Of a stretch of 37,622 bases of DNA, positions 8,139-19,800 are shown piece after piece. The notes beneath the pieces are model-generated. The model was not told where the DNA came from and searched no databases. It saw only the letters and a program-made list of their open reading frames with translations. Made by a program: the position numbers and the translations under genes. Source of the DNA: a virus; IMG/VR virus record IMGVR_UViG_3300021598_000679, positions 1-37,622 of that record; one strand, given 5' to 3'. Within the stretch, counting starts at the first letter, position 1, and the number at the start of each line of letters is the position of its first letter.

Positions 8139-11100
8139 TTGGGTGTAGAGAAAAGTGTAAATATAGGCACAAATTTAAATGTAGGTAATAATTTTACTGT
8201 TGCTGGAATAGGAACTATTCCATTATTTAATAGTGAATATTCAACAATTCAACATGTAAGAGGATTAAATTTAAATTATTCTGGTATTGGCACTATTGCT
8301 TCATTTAACTCAACATATTCAAACATTAATACAGGTATTGTAACTAATTTAAGTGGAACTTATATAAGTTATAGTGGAATTGGTACTATAGAAACTTTAT
8401 ATTCTACAGTTTCAAATGTTTCCACTTTATACAACACAAATTTATTTGTAAATACTGGTATCATAACTACATTAACTGGTACTAATTTAAATTATTCTGG
8501 TGTAGGTACAATTTCAAATGTTAGAGGTACCAATTTAAATTATTCTGGAATAGGAACGGTTCAAGGTTCGTTTAATGTTGGTGTTGGCGGAACCATAATT
8601 TCTGCGTCTTCAAATGGATTTGTAGGAATTTCTACAAATAATCCAAGCGATTCTATAACTTTATATAAAGACACAAGAATTGCAAGTTATGGATCCGTTG
8701 CAAAATTAAGCGTAGGTCGAATAACTGATGGATCAGATTCGATTCCTGGAAGTTTATTTTATCCAGAATCGGGCACAGTAATTACAAATTCCACAACTGG
8801 TGGTTACTATTTAAATAATGTAGGTTCACCATCTTGGTATGTTGATTACAATGGAAATCAATACAATAAAGGATTTGTTAGAGTTGGTCCATCAACATCT
8901 ATAACTAATATAAGATTAGATCCTAATGGAAATATTTCTGCTACAGGAATACTGACAGCATTTTCTGTAAGCATTGGATCTACTCAGGTAATTAGTAACG
9001 AAAGACAATTACAAAATATATTATCTTTAGATGCTATTACAATCAATACAATTGAAACGGCAGTTTCAAATGCACCAAATACATTTACTGATTTAAAAAT
9101 AAGTGGAATATCTACATTTATTGGAATAGCAACTTTTGCTTCTGGAATACATGTAGTTTCGGGTATATCCACATTAGGTGTAGTTACAGCTACAGATTTG
9201 ACATTAGTGAATCTCAAAGTAAGTGGATTGGGGACAATCACAACTTTAGATAGCACAACTTCAAATATAACCAATGCAAATATTGTAAGCGGAGTAGTCA
9301 CAACTTTATCTGGTACCACAGCGACGTATAATACTGGTAACTTAACCACATTAAATGCCACTACAGGCAATATTGTTACTGGTGTGGTTACTACCATATC
9401 AGGAACTACCGCAAACTATAATACCGGTAATTTTACAACCGGTAACATTGTCACTGGAGTAGTCACAACACTATCAGGAACTACCGCAAACTATAATACT
9501 GGTAACTTAACTACATTAAATGCCACTACCGGTAACATTGTCACTGGAGTAGTCACAACACTATCAGGAACTACGGCAACATATAATACTGGTAACTTAA
9601 CTACATTAAATGCAACTACTGGCAACATTGTTACTGGTGTAGTTACAACTTTATCTGGTACCACAGCGACCTATAATACCGGCAATCTAACTACACTAAA
9701 TGCCACTACAGGTAATATTGTCACTGGCGTAGTTACCACAATATCAGGAACTACCGCAAACTATAATACCGGCAATCTAACCACATTAAATGCCACTACA
9801 GGCAATATTGTTACTGGTGTAGTTACAACTTTATCTGGCACCACGGCGACCTATAATACAGGCAATTTTACAACCGGTAATATTGTTACTGGTGTGGTTA
9901 CTACAATATCAGGAACTACAGCTACTTACACAAATTCAAATATTACAAATCTGAATGTTTCTGGAATTACTACAGTCACAACTCTTACTGGTACTAATTT
10001 AAATTATTCTGGAATAGCAACTTTACCAACTATTGATGGTACAACAGCAGACTTTGTTAATCTATATTCAAATACTGGCATAGTAACTACATTAAGAGGA
10101 ACTAATTTAAATTATTCTGGTGTAGGAACTGTATCAAACTTGGTAGGTACCAATTTAAATTATTCTGGTGTGGGCACAATTCCAACTCTTACTGGTACTA
10201 ATTTAAATTATTCTGGAATAGCAACTTTACCAACTATTGATGGTACAACAGCAGACTTTACGACTGTTTACTCTAACGTTGGAATTGTAACTACATTAAC
10301 TGGTACCAATTTAAATTATTCTGGTGTAGGAACTGTATCAAACTTGGTAGGTACCAATTTAAATTATTCTGGTGTAGGAACTGTAGCAAACTTGGTAGGT
10401 ACTAATTTAAATTATTCAGGAATAGCAACTTTACCAACTATTGATGGTACAACTGCCGATTTTACAACTGTCTATTCTAATGTTGGAATCATAACAACAT
10501 TAACTGGTACTAATTTAAATTATTCGGGAATAGCAACTTTACCAACTATTGATGGAACAACAGCAGACTTTGTTAATCTATATTCCAATATTGGTATTGT
10601 AACTACATTAAGAGGAACTAATTACAGTTTTATTGGTGTAGGTACAATTTCTACACTAAATGGTACAACTTTAAATTTTGACTTAGGAAACATTTATGCC
10701 GCAACTGGAGACAATTTACTATACACTGGCGTAAGTACGATTTCAAATATTAGAGGATCTAATCTAAATTATTCTGGAATTGGGACAATAGAAACTCTAA
10801 CTGGGACTACTTTAAATTATACAGTTGCAGATATTACATCACTAAGAGGAACTAATTTAAATTATTCCGGAATTTCTACTGCAACTAACTTAAGTGGAAC
10901 GACTTTAAATTATACAGTTGCAGATATTACATCACTAAGAGGAACCAATTTAAATTATACTGGAGTTTCTACAGCAACCAACTTAAGTGGAACGACTTTA
11001 AATTATACAAATTCAACCATTACAAATGCAACTGCAACAAATTTAAATGTAAGTGGAATTGCAACGGTTCAAAATCTATTCAGTACTGTAGGAGTTGTAA

Positions 11101-11645
11101 CTAATCTATCTGGAACAAATATATCTTATAGTGGAATAGGCACCTTTGGAGAGGTAAGATCTCAATATCTAAAAGCCAGTGATGGAACTTCTGCAATTAG
11201 CATATCCAATTCTACAGGAAATGTACAAACCACTTCAGACCTTACTGTTAGTGGAAATCTATACGTTAATGGTTCAACTACTCAAGTAAATACAACATCA
11301 ATCACAGTAGAGGACCGCACAATTGAACTTGGGGTAGTTGATGGATCTGCTCCATCCACAACTACTACTTGGGATTTGGGGATTTTATTCAACTATTATC
11401 AAACTTCATCTAAAAAGTCAGCATTTATTTGGGAACAAACAGATTCTAGATTTAAATTTGGATCTCAAATATCAGAAAGTGTTGGAGTTGGAACAACAAG
11501 TCCACAAATAACAGTTTCCTCCTATGCACCAATAGAGGTTTCTACTATATGGATTAATGATTGTGCTGGACAATCAGCAATAATAAATTGTTCAGGCACA
11601 GAAAGATTATTAGAAAATATTACAGTTGACTGCGGAACTTACTAA
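8139..11645 (+). CDS. repeat-rich tail fibre protein, main part (continuation of 7751 fragment)
   Basis: This frame is open from 7866 and continues the fragment at 7751; 8139 is merely its first TTG, an unlikely true start. From 7866 it codes for YRGINLVEASTNG and a leader ending SKDTGAVIIEGGLGVEKSVN, usual for cyanophage fibre proteins. Most of the protein is two repeat types: GTNLNYSG[I/V]GTI-like units throughout and a 30-residue YNTGNLTTLNATTGNIVTGV array coded at about 9326-9930. Such Gly/Thr/Asn-rich repeats probably form an extended trimeric beta-fibre. The C-terminus (from about 11160) has DLTVSGNLYVNGSTTQVNT and TVEDRTIELG, typical fibre tip modules. Full product would be about 1300 residues. 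Likely host-recognition or whisker fibre; the receptor is unknown. Confidence 0.75.
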   Translation: MGVEKSVNIGTNLNVGNNFTVAGIGTIPLFNSEYSTIQHVRGLNLNYSGIGTIASFNSTYSNINTGIVTNLSGTYISYSGIGTIETLYSTVSNVSTLYNTNLFVNTGIITTLTGTNLNYSGVGTISNVRGTNLNYSGIGTVQGSFNVGVGGTIISASSNGFVGISTNNPSDSITLYKDTRIASYGSVAKLSVGRITDGSDSIPGSLFYPESGTVITNSTTGGYYLNNVGSPSWYVDYNGNQYNKGFVRVGPSTSITNIRLDPNGNISATGILTAFSVSIGSTQVISNERQLQNILSLDAITINTIETAVSNAPNTFTDLKISGISTFIGIATFASGIHVVSGISTLGVVTATDLTLVNLKVSGLGTITTLDSTTSNITNANIVSGVVTTLSGTTATYNTGNLTTLNATTGNIVTGVVTTISGTTANYNTGNFTTGNIVTGVVTTLSGTTANYNTGNLTTLNATTGNIVTGVVTTLSGTTATYNTGNLTTLNATTGNIVTGVVTTLSGTTATYNTGNLTTLNATTGNIVTGVVTTISGTTANYNTGNLTTLNATTGNIVTGVVTTLSGTTATYNTGNFTTGNIVTGVVTTISGTTATYTNSNITNLNVSGITTVTTLTGTNLNYSGIATLPTIDGTTADFVNLYSNTGIVTTLRGTNLNYSGVGTVSNLVGTNLNYSGVGTIPTLTGTNLNYSGIATLPTIDGTTADFTTVYSNVGIVTTLTGTNLNYSGVGTVSNLVGTNLNYSGVGTVANLVGTNLNYSGIATLPTIDGTTADFTTVYSNVGIITTLTGTNLNYSGIATLPTIDGTTADFVNLYSNIGIVTTLRGTNYSFIGVGTISTLNGTTLNFDLGNIYAATGDNLLYTGVSTISNIRGSNLNYSGIGTIETLTGTTLNYTVADITSLRGTNLNYSGISTATNLSGTTLNYTVADITSLRGTNLNYTGVSTATNLSGTTLNYTNSTITNATATNLNVSGIATVQNLFSTVGVVTNLSGTNISYSGIGTFGEVRSQYLKASDGTSAISISNSTGNVQTTSDLTVSGNLYVNGSTTQVNTTSITVEDRTIELGVVDGSAPSTTTTWDLGILFNYYQTSSKKSAFIWEQTDSRFKFGSQISESVGVGTTSPQITVSSYAPIEVSTIWINDCAGQSAIINCSGTERLLENITVDCGTY
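9326..9930 (+). repeat. in-gene tandem array of 90/75-bp units (30/25 residues)
   Basis: The TATAATAC-like landmark starts at about 9326, 9416, 9491, 9581, 9671, 9761, 9851 and 9925, giving a spacing of 90 bp with two or three 75-bp units. The 90-bp unit encodes YNTGNLTTLNATTGNIVTG plus VVTTLSGTTA; the 75-bp unit replaces LTTLNATT by FTT. Two DNA versions of the SGTTA segment (tctggtaccacagcgacc and tcaggaactaccgcaaac types) alternate between units, suggesting shuffling by recombination. Confidence 0.85.
9970..10630 (+). repeat. in-gene GTNLNYSG / ATLPTIDGTTADF repeats
   Basis: A block with four near-identical copies of a segment encoding YSGIATLPTIDGTTADF, with ggaatagcaa starting at about 10011, 10215, 10419 and 10527, separated by GTNLNYSGVGTV units. 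The spacings 204, 204 and 108 are multiples of three, so the frame is kept. Confidence 0.75.
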
Positions 11646-11646
11646 T

Positions 11647-11832
11647 ATGAATGAAAATGACCTGAAAGAAGTTATTAATGTTTATCAACAAAAAACTTTT
11701 GAACTTTTGACTAAAAACGTTGTTTTAGAGGCACAGATAAATCAATTAAAAACTATTATAGAAAGTATAACGGAAGAAAATAGGGCTTTAAAATCTTTAA
11801 TTGAAGATTCTCAGCAGACTGAAGATTATTGA
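11647..11832 (+). CDS. small coiled-coil protein
   Basis: A 61-residue protein beginning MNENDLKEVINVYQQKTFEL. I chose the ATG at 11647, one base after the fibre stop, rather than an upstream TTG inside the fibre gene. Residues about 20-52 (LLTKNVVLEAQINQLKTIIE and following) have a clear heptad pattern of Leu/Ile, so a coiled coil, possibly trimeric, is likely. Short coiled-coil proteins beside fibre genes in related phages could act as fibre assembly factors or connectors; this is inference. The TGA stop overlaps a late-promoter-like motif. Confidence 0.65.
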   Translation: MNENDLKEVINVYQQKTFELLTKNVVLEAQINQLKTIIESITEENRALKSLIEDSQQTEDY

Positions 11833-11838
11833 TAAATA
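11831..11838 (+). promoter_or_regulatory. late-promoter-like octamer GATAAATA overlapping a stop codon
   Basis: The stop TGA (11830-11832) shares its GA with GATAAATA, one mismatch from TATAAATA, 59 bases before the fibre gene at 11890. Confidence 0.4.
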
Positions 11839-11889
11839 TATAAAAGTTCATTTATACTGAACTTTGAGGTATATACCGATTTGCATTAA

Positions 11890-13470
11890 ATGGCATCCCC
11901 TATAATTAGAATTAAAAGATCCGCAGTTCCCGGTAAATCACCGCAGATAAGTGATTTGCCTTTGGGAGAACTTGGACTTAATACATATGATGCAGAGTTA
12001 TATGCCCGCAGAGAAAGAACAGGAATTGGCACCGATATTGTAAGACTTGGTGCTGGAGCAACAGTTACTAATATTCTTTATGTCACACAAGACGGAAGCG
12101 ATACAAACACAGGAAAAAAACTTGGAGACGCGAAAAGAACAATCGGAGCAGCACTCACAGCAGCAACAACAGGAACAGTTATTAAAGTTAGTGCTGGATC
12201 TTATCTAGAGAATAACCCTCTTTCAATTCCAGAACAAGTATCAATAATTGGAGATAGTTTAAGAGAAGTATCAGTATCTCCACAAAATGCAACTTCTGAT
12301 TTATTTTATGTGACAAATGGAAACTATGTTGCAGAGATGTCTTATACAGGCACTCTAAATTCTGGAAAAGCAATATTTGCATTTAATCCAGTAGGTGCAG
12401 GAACAATTACACAATCACCATATATTCAAAATTGTACTAATTTCATTCCAAATAGCATTGGAATGAAAATTGATGGAAATCATGCAAGTGGCAATTTAAA
12501 ATCAATGGTCCTTGATAGCTATACTCAGTACAATCAAGGTGGAATAGGTGTCTCTATTACTAACAGTGGTTATGCACAATTAGTTTCTCTATTCACTATT
12601 TGTAACGATATTGCAGTCTATTGTGGATCGGGTGGAGCATGTGATCTGACAAACTCAAACTCTTCGTTTGGGAACTATGCATTGGTTGCAGATGGAGTAA
12701 GTTCTACTCAATTTACTGGTATTGTAACTTCATATGCATCCGCAAACAGCAATGAATTTGTTATTTCAGGACTTAGTAATACGAGACCATATGATGGTCA
12801 AGTAGTTTATTTCGATAAATTGTACAGTACCGTCGAAAAAGTTACTGTTTCGGCAGGTGGTACAGGTTATACTTCTGCACCAACAGTAACAATTTCTCCA
12901 CCATCAACTTCTTGGGGAATACAAGCACAGGCAGTAGCAGAAATTGATAATGGTAGTGTTATTAATATTCAAGTCGTCTCCAGTGGCAGAGGATATGAAT
13001 CTGTTCCAACGATAACAATATCTTCACCAGATGTTGGGATCAATACCGCAACAGCAATTGCATCTATATTACCGACGTATTATGTGATCGAAAGTTCCAC
13101 GCCAATTTCTTCAGGAATTTCGACAATTACATTAAGTGATAATGTTCCATATTCTGTTGGTGTTGGATCAACAGTCCCATTCTTTAAACAAAGTAGAATA
13201 TTGGCTTCTGGTCACTCATTTGAATATGTAGGTTCTGGCATAACAATTTCTAGTGCTCTTCCTTCAGCAGGAGGAATACCAATACAAGAAAATGAAACAG
13301 ATGCGAGAAATGGTGGATTAGTTGTATACACGTCTACTGATCAGTCTGGAAACTTTAGAATAGGTGATGGGGTTACGGTAAATCAACAAACCGGAACAAT
13401 ATCAGGAAACTTCTATTCAAAGAGTTTATTTACTACAATGACTCCATTTATTTTAGCACTAGGAGGATAA
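11890..13470 (+). CDS. tail fibre protein with beta-helix (pectate-lyase-like) domain
   Basis: A 526-residue fibre-type protein. The N-terminus (IRIKRSAVPGKSPQ, 6-19, then LPLGELGLNTYDAELYAR, 23-40) is a common phage fibre attachment block. Residues about 58-280 begin NILYVTQDGSDTNTGKKLGD and contain ENNPLSIPEQVSIIGD and SPYIQNCTNF, matching the right-handed beta-helix region of the giant fibre downstream. About 321-380 carries two GxGY repeats (GGTGYTSAPTVTIS and SGRGYESVPTITIS), as in gp14. The C-terminus ends NQQTGTISGNFYSKSLFTTM and a short hydrophobic tail. Beta-helix fibres often bind or degrade polysaccharide, but no catalytic residues can be named. The next gene begins three bases after the stop. 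Confidence 0.75.
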   Translation: MASPIIRIKRSAVPGKSPQISDLPLGELGLNTYDAELYARRERTGIGTDIVRLGAGATVTNILYVTQDGSDTNTGKKLGDAKRTIGAALTAATTGTVIKVSAGSYLENNPLSIPEQVSIIGDSLREVSVSPQNATSDLFYVTNGNYVAEMSYTGTLNSGKAIFAFNPVGAGTITQSPYIQNCTNFIPNSIGMKIDGNHASGNLKSMVLDSYTQYNQGGIGVSITNSGYAQLVSLFTICNDIAVYCGSGGACDLTNSNSSFGNYALVADGVSSTQFTGIVTSYASANSNEFVISGLSNTRPYDGQVVYFDKLYSTVEKVTVSAGGTGYTSAPTVTISPPSTSWGIQAQAVAEIDNGSVINIQVVSSGRGYESVPTITISSPDVGINTATAIASILPTYYVIESSTPISSGISTITLSDNVPYSVGVGSTVPFFKQSRILASGHSFEYVGSGITISSALPSAGGIPIQENETDARNGGLVVYTSTDQSGNFRIGDGVTVNQQTGTISGNFYSKSLFTTMTPFILALGG

Positions 13471-13473
13471 AAA

Positions 13474-13818
13474 ATGGCATTAGCTTTAAACGTATTCAAA
13501 ACAGTAACACACGCAGTTACTCCAAATAAAGTTGGGATATATACTGCACCTGTAGGATACTCTGGTGTTGTTCTTCTTGCACAGGTTGCAAATGTTGACA
13601 CCGAATCACATACGATCACATTTTCGCACGAAAGATCTGTTTCAGGAACTGCAGTAACAACTGAGATTGTAAAGGATTTTGCAATTCCTTCAAATGATTC
13701 TGCAAATTTAATATCCGGAAAACTAGTACTTGAATCCGGAGATAAGTTAAATATAACAGGTGTAGGATCCACAGGAAATTTAAAATTTATAGCAAGTGTT
13801 TTAGAAACACTCAACTAA
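13474..13818 (+). CDS. small conserved fibre-cluster structural protein
   Basis: A 114-residue protein, nearly all predicted beta strand: YTAPVGYSGVVLLAQVANVD (about 23-42), then SHTITFSHERSVSGTAVTTE and a C-terminal KLVLESGDKLNITGVGSTGN. Such small beta-sandwich proteins accompany fibre genes in marine T4-like phages (recalled). It begins three bases after the preceding fibre gene and precedes the giant fibre by 41 bases, so it may be a fibre cap, connector or decoration protein. No enzyme motif seen. Confidence 0.65.
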   Translation: MALALNVFKTVTHAVTPNKVGIYTAPVGYSGVVLLAQVANVDTESHTITFSHERSVSGTAVTTEIVKDFAIPSNDSANLISGKLVLESGDKLNITGVGSTGNLKFIASVLETLN

Positions 13819-13859
13819 TAATTAACAAACTATTATTAAAGTAGGACTTTATATAAAAA

Positions 13860-16800
13860 ATGGACAAATTTCTAAGCGGAAGAAAATCTCAGTTAAATGT
13901 TGGTGTAAGTTCTTTTACAGAGAATAACACTGTAATTACAACTATTGGTAGGGTTGGTATAAAAACCAATAATGCTTCTTCTGATTTAGAAGTTTTTGGT
14001 ACAGCAAAGGTTTCTGGAATAGCGACTTTTGGTTCTGGGAATACAGTTACTCTTGACGGAGATGGTGGAGAGATAAGAATTGGTTCTGGTATAACCATTA
14101 CCAATACAACATATAAAACTGGTAGCAGTTATTTGGACCCATCAGCTCTTGCTGCAAATACTGTACTCACAAATTTAGTTGAAACAACTTCAGTACAATC
14201 GACAAATATTGTTGCTACTGGTGTTGGTACTATTGGTACTCTTTCTGTAGATACTTTAACATATGGTGTTGGTATTGCAAATACCTTACAAGGATATGAA
14301 TTAAATTATTCGGTCGGAATTATAACTTCTTTATCTGGATCAGGATTAGAATATAACGTAGGAATTATTACAAACTTAACTGGAGTAAATGCAAATTATT
14401 CTGGTATTTCTACTTTACAAAATCTAAGGTCCGCTGTTGGTGTAGTTACCAATATTTCAGGAACGTTTTTAACCTATAGTGGAGTTGGAACTTTTGGAAG
14501 TATAAATGCAACTTCCGTTGGACTTAGTTCGGATATTTATGCATCTATTGGTAATTTTGGTGTTGGTATAATTACAACAATAAGTGGCATAGGATTGTCA
14601 TATTCAGATGGATATATTGGTAAAATAAATGGACAAAACCTAAATTATTCAGGTATTTCCACAATTAATACTCTAACTGGAGAAAATCTAAACTATTCTG
14701 GAATTGGAACAATTGATACCTTATCTGGTACAAATATCAATTATTCTGGTGTTGGAAGTGTTACAACGTTAATTGGAGAGAACCTAAATTACTCTGGTGT
14801 AGGAACAATATCCAGATTAATAGGTACAGATTTGTATTATTCTGGGGTAAGCACATTATCAGATTTAAGAGGATCTAATCTATCTTATACTGGTATAGGA
14901 ACAATATCCTCACTAAATGGTGTAGATATAAACTACAGTGGAATAGCGACATTTGCAAGCGCAGATATACCAACTCTTAGTGGAGATCAAATAACCTATA
15001 ATAATGCAAACTTTACATCTGTTGCTTCGACAGATATTGTAATAAGTGGAATTGCAACAATTTCTACACTTGAAGGATCAACATTAAATTATACTGGATT
15101 AAGTACAGTATCAAATCTTAAAGGATCTGACATAGAGTATGTTGGAGTAAGCACATTAGCATATTTAAATGGAACAAATCTAAATTATTCTGGTGTTGGT
15201 ACTGTCGCAGATTTAAATGGCACTAACATAAACTACAGTGGAATAAGTAGTTTTGCAACGATAAATGGTACAAATTTAAATTATTCTGGTGTTGGTACAA
15301 TATCTCAATTAAAAACAACTGATATTGAAAATGTTGGCATTTCTTCACTAGATACTTTAAGAGGAACAAATCTAAACTATTCTGGAATTGGAACAATCGA
15401 TACCTTATCTGGTACCAATATCAATTATTCTGGAATAAGCACACTCCAATACTTAGAAGGAACTAACATAAATTATTCTGGTATTGGTACTATTGCAACT
15501 CTTAACAGTACCACAGCAAATATTTCTGACATTAGCGGAAGTACTTTAAATTATTCTAGTGGAACAGTAACCACATTAGATGGAGATACTGCAACATTTT
15601 TAGAAGGATCCTTTGACGACGTAACGACAATAAATTTAAATTCCTCTGGAATTGGAACTATTCCAGAACTTAAAGGTACAAATTTAGAATATGCTGGAAT
15701 TGGATCTATTGCAAATATAATTGGGACTAACTTAAATTATTCTGGTATAGGTACAATTTCTAGCATATCCGGTACAGATATTAACTATTCTGGTGTTGGA
15801 ACATTTACAACATTAAATTCGTCAGATATTAATGTTTCTGGATTTGGAACTATTCCAAACCTAACAGGTACTAACATTAGTTACTCCGGAATTGGAACGA
15901 TTTCCAATTTAAATTCCGATGATTCAAATATTGCATATGTGAGGGGAACCAACTTAAATTATTCTGGTGTAGGAACTGTTTCAACTCTATTAGGAACAAA
16001 TGTTAAGTACACTGGTATCGGAACTATAGATTCCTTGTATGGAACGAATATTGACTATTCTGGAAATGGAAGTATCCAAAATCTAAATGGTACAAATTTA
16101 AACTATTCTGGAATTTCAACGGTCAATGAATTGTTTGCTACAGACTTCACACTATCTGGAGTTGCAAGTATTAGTAGTTTGAGAGGAAATACTTTATATT
16201 ATGATAACACATTTTCTAATGTTGGTCTAATTACCGAAATTTCAGGTACTAATTTAGAGTATATTGGTGTTGGTACTATAATCAATTTCAACGCAACAGA
16301 CGCTAATATACAGGCTCTAAGGGGAACTGATATTAATTACTCTGGAATATCAACACTAACAAACCTGAATGGTACAAATATCAACTATTCTGGTGTAGGT
16401 ACAATAACAAATTTAAGTGGCACTAATTTAAATTATTCTGGAATTGCTACGGCAACAATTATTAATTCTGTCACAGGAATAATTACAACCGCACAAATTC
16501 AAACCATATCTGGAACAGACTTAAATTATTCTGGAGTGGGCACAATTGGTAACGTTAAAGTTGGATTTGGCAATACAACTTTAATTGTTACTGGAGATGC
16601 TAGAATAAGTGGAGTCTTAACAGTTGGATCAGGATCAGTAACAATAAATGGCATTTCAAACGTTTTAAGTGGTGTATCAACATTTAATGCAAATTCTGGA
16701 ATTATAACAACATTAAGTGGTATACAAGCAACTTACGACAATTTAATCTTAAACAATGACTTAAAATTTATTGGAATTAACACTCAAACAAGTGGAATTA

Positions 16801-19800
16801 ATACTTATAGATTTGTTGGATCTGCAGCAACTAATTCACAATCATACACATTAACTCTGCCTCCAAACTTAGGAATTCCTGGACAAGTTTTAACACTAAA
16901 TCCTGGAGGAAGATTATCATTTGAAAATACTGGTCTTTATGAAAATAGAATTTATGTTTCGACTGCAAACGGTAATGATGCAAACGACGGTAAAGCAGCT
17001 CCAGTTGCTACACTCAAGAGAGCGGCACAATTAGCATCGTTTGAGTCATTTGTATTACCTGGCGGAAGATATTTAGATGCTGCAAATTTACTTGAGGCAA
17101 ATAAAGAATTCATTAAAGCAGAGGTTATTGGGTTCACAACAACTACATACCCAGCTCTTCTTACAGATCCACAATATGATGAAACTACTTGCAAAAGAGA
17201 TATTGGATATATTGTAGACGCAATAGTTTATGACCTATCATATGGAGGTAATTCAAAGACCGTTCAGGCAGGTTTAGCATATTGGAATGCTGGAACTAGT
17301 TATGTTGCTGGAGAAACAACAGAAACAGTGGCGGCATATCGCTATATTATCGACATTTCAAAATATATCATTAATAATGTTGGAATACCAACAACTTATC
17401 AAAATACAATATCCCAATCATTTGATTTAACTCTTGCATATGATGATTCATGCAATCCAAATGCATATAGTGAAAATTGTTGTGCAGATGTTTGGAGTGC
17501 AATTGGATCTTATGTTGGTATTGTTACTAGCATTATTGGTATTGGAACAACAGCTGCTCCTTCTGTTACTTTACCTACGGTAAAATCAAATCCAGTATGC
17601 ATTTTTGTTGAAGCTGGAGAGTATGTAGAGGACAACCCAATTCTTCTTTATGAAGACGTAGCAGTTGTTGGAGACAACTTAAGAAATACTATTATACGAC
17701 CATTAAATGCCGGAAAAGATTTATTTAGAGTTAGAAATGGTTGCTATGTGACAGGATTCGCAATGAAAGATTATGTGGATGCCGCTGGTATTCCACAATA
17801 TACTTTTGATTATGCTGTTGCATTTGACGATCCTGCAGACTCAACTGCTTCAAGAACTGGATACGCAGTCAAAACAACAAAACCAATTATTACAAGATCT
17901 CCATACATCCAAAACTGCTCTATCTTATCATTCTTAGGTGGAAATGGTATTTTAGTTGATGGATCTAAAGTATTAACTCCAAATACAGCAATTATACCTG
18001 AAGAAGCTGAAAATCCTGTAATTGGTCCACAACCAGAATTTGGTAAGTCCATGGTTGCTAATGCATTTACCATGGTTTCGTTTGGTGGAATTGGTTGGCG
18101 TGTTATTAATGATGGATATTCTCAGGTTGTTTCTTGCTTCCAAATCTTCTGTCGTTATGGATCACTAGCTCAGTCTGGTGGATACTTGTCAATCACAAAC
18201 TCTGCGACTAACTTTGGATATTATGCCCTCAAATCAACAGGATTCAATCAAAGATCCTATGTGTTTGATAGAGGTATAGCTGCTGCAACAGGTACAAGTG
18301 GTGGTCTTCAGACCTTGAAAGTTATTGGTTTAGGAAGAACAGATCAAGAACTTTATGTTCTAAGATTCTTTGACGGAAATAATATAGATCAAACATCCGC
18401 ATTTAAACAAGCAGTAGTCTCAAAAACTGTTAATATTGCAGTTGGTGTTAACACAACAACAGATACTATAGGTATTGCAAGTCATGGATTTACGCAAGGA
18501 GATAAAGTAGTATATCTAGGACATGAAGGTGTAATACCTGCTCAAGTAATTGGTGGACTCACAAACCAAAACGAATACTATGTAAGGTTTGTTGATATTG
18601 ATAACTTCCAACTATGTGAAGACGAGAGCTTAACAAGGTTAGTAGATTTAACTTCTGTCACAACAGGTATTAATACTTTCCAAAAAGGAAATCAAGAATT
18701 CTTTAATTATGAAACAATTGACACACATAGATCATATCAAAGAATTGGTATTGCTTCTACATCGAGCACTTTAAATTTTGTTCCAGGAAGACAAGTAACT
18801 CAGTCTGTTAATGGTGGAACAGCAGTAGGATATGCATATACCTACAATAGTTCTTCAAGAGAACTGATAGTTTCTGTTGAAAAGGTTGGAGGAATAAGAA
18901 ATAATTTTGGTGTTACTGGAATTGGAACCAATTCTACTATTTTAGATCATAGTGGATCTCCAGTATCAATTGCAATAACCTCAGTAACGGGAATAACTAC
19001 ATTCTGCACCATAGAATTTAAGGTCGATTCTACAGAAACAGGGAATCAAATATTGAATATTGCAAACCTTGTAGAAGATTATAAAATTCATTTCCATAGA
19101 CCCTCTATTGTCAACTCTTCTTCTCACACCTGGGAATTTTCGGGATCAGGAATTGATTATAATGCATTACCACAAAATGGTGGCAAAACAGATCCAGCAT
19201 CTGAGCAAGTTTATTCTCTTGGAGGAAGAGTTTATACTTCAGGAACAAATGAACTCGGAGACTTTAAGATTGGTCAGTTTATTGTTGCATATAACAGAAC
19301 TGGAAATATTGTATTCAATAATAAAGTCTCTATTGGTCAGTTAGATTCTCTTAGATTAAGTCTTTCTGGTGGCGTTGCTATTGAAGAATTCTCTACAGAT
19401 GTGGGACTGGGAGATAATGAAATTGGAGGTCCATTAGACAGTCGTGTTTCAACACAAAAAGCAGTTCGTTCTTTCCTGAACAATAGACTTGGCGACTTTA
19501 TCGATAAGTCAGTTTCAACTAATGCTGTCCCAAGTTCTATTGTTCAACTAAATTCTATTGGTCAAATTAATCCGGATCTTATACCACCTAAGGTTGTTAA
19601 CTACTATAGGGCAAATGTTTCTGGCGGAAGAACTACTTTAGTTGATCAAATTCCAGCAATTAATTTGGCAAATGGTGATACTGTAATTGAACCCGATAGT
19701 GGATATGTTCTCATATCCGACGTATATGGTCAGTATTTAATTTTAAATAACAACACAAGAAATTATAACTTCCAAAATGGAGATATAGTTACGAGTACAA

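Noticed and set aside
8984-9397. Minus-strand open frame of 137 codons in the repeat region
   Set aside because: Antisense shadow of the fibre repeats; composition (Val/Pro/Thr-rich) simply mirrors the GTN-rich sense repeats and there is no start context.
9326-9930. Regular repeats considered as a CRISPR array
   Set aside because: Units are directly tandem, in coding phase and without distinct spacers; they encode fibre repeats.
11626-11646. Upstream TTG start for the coiled-coil gene at 11647
   Set aside because: It would overlap the fibre end by 20 bases, while the ATG at 11647 sits one base after the fibre stop and begins the helical protein.
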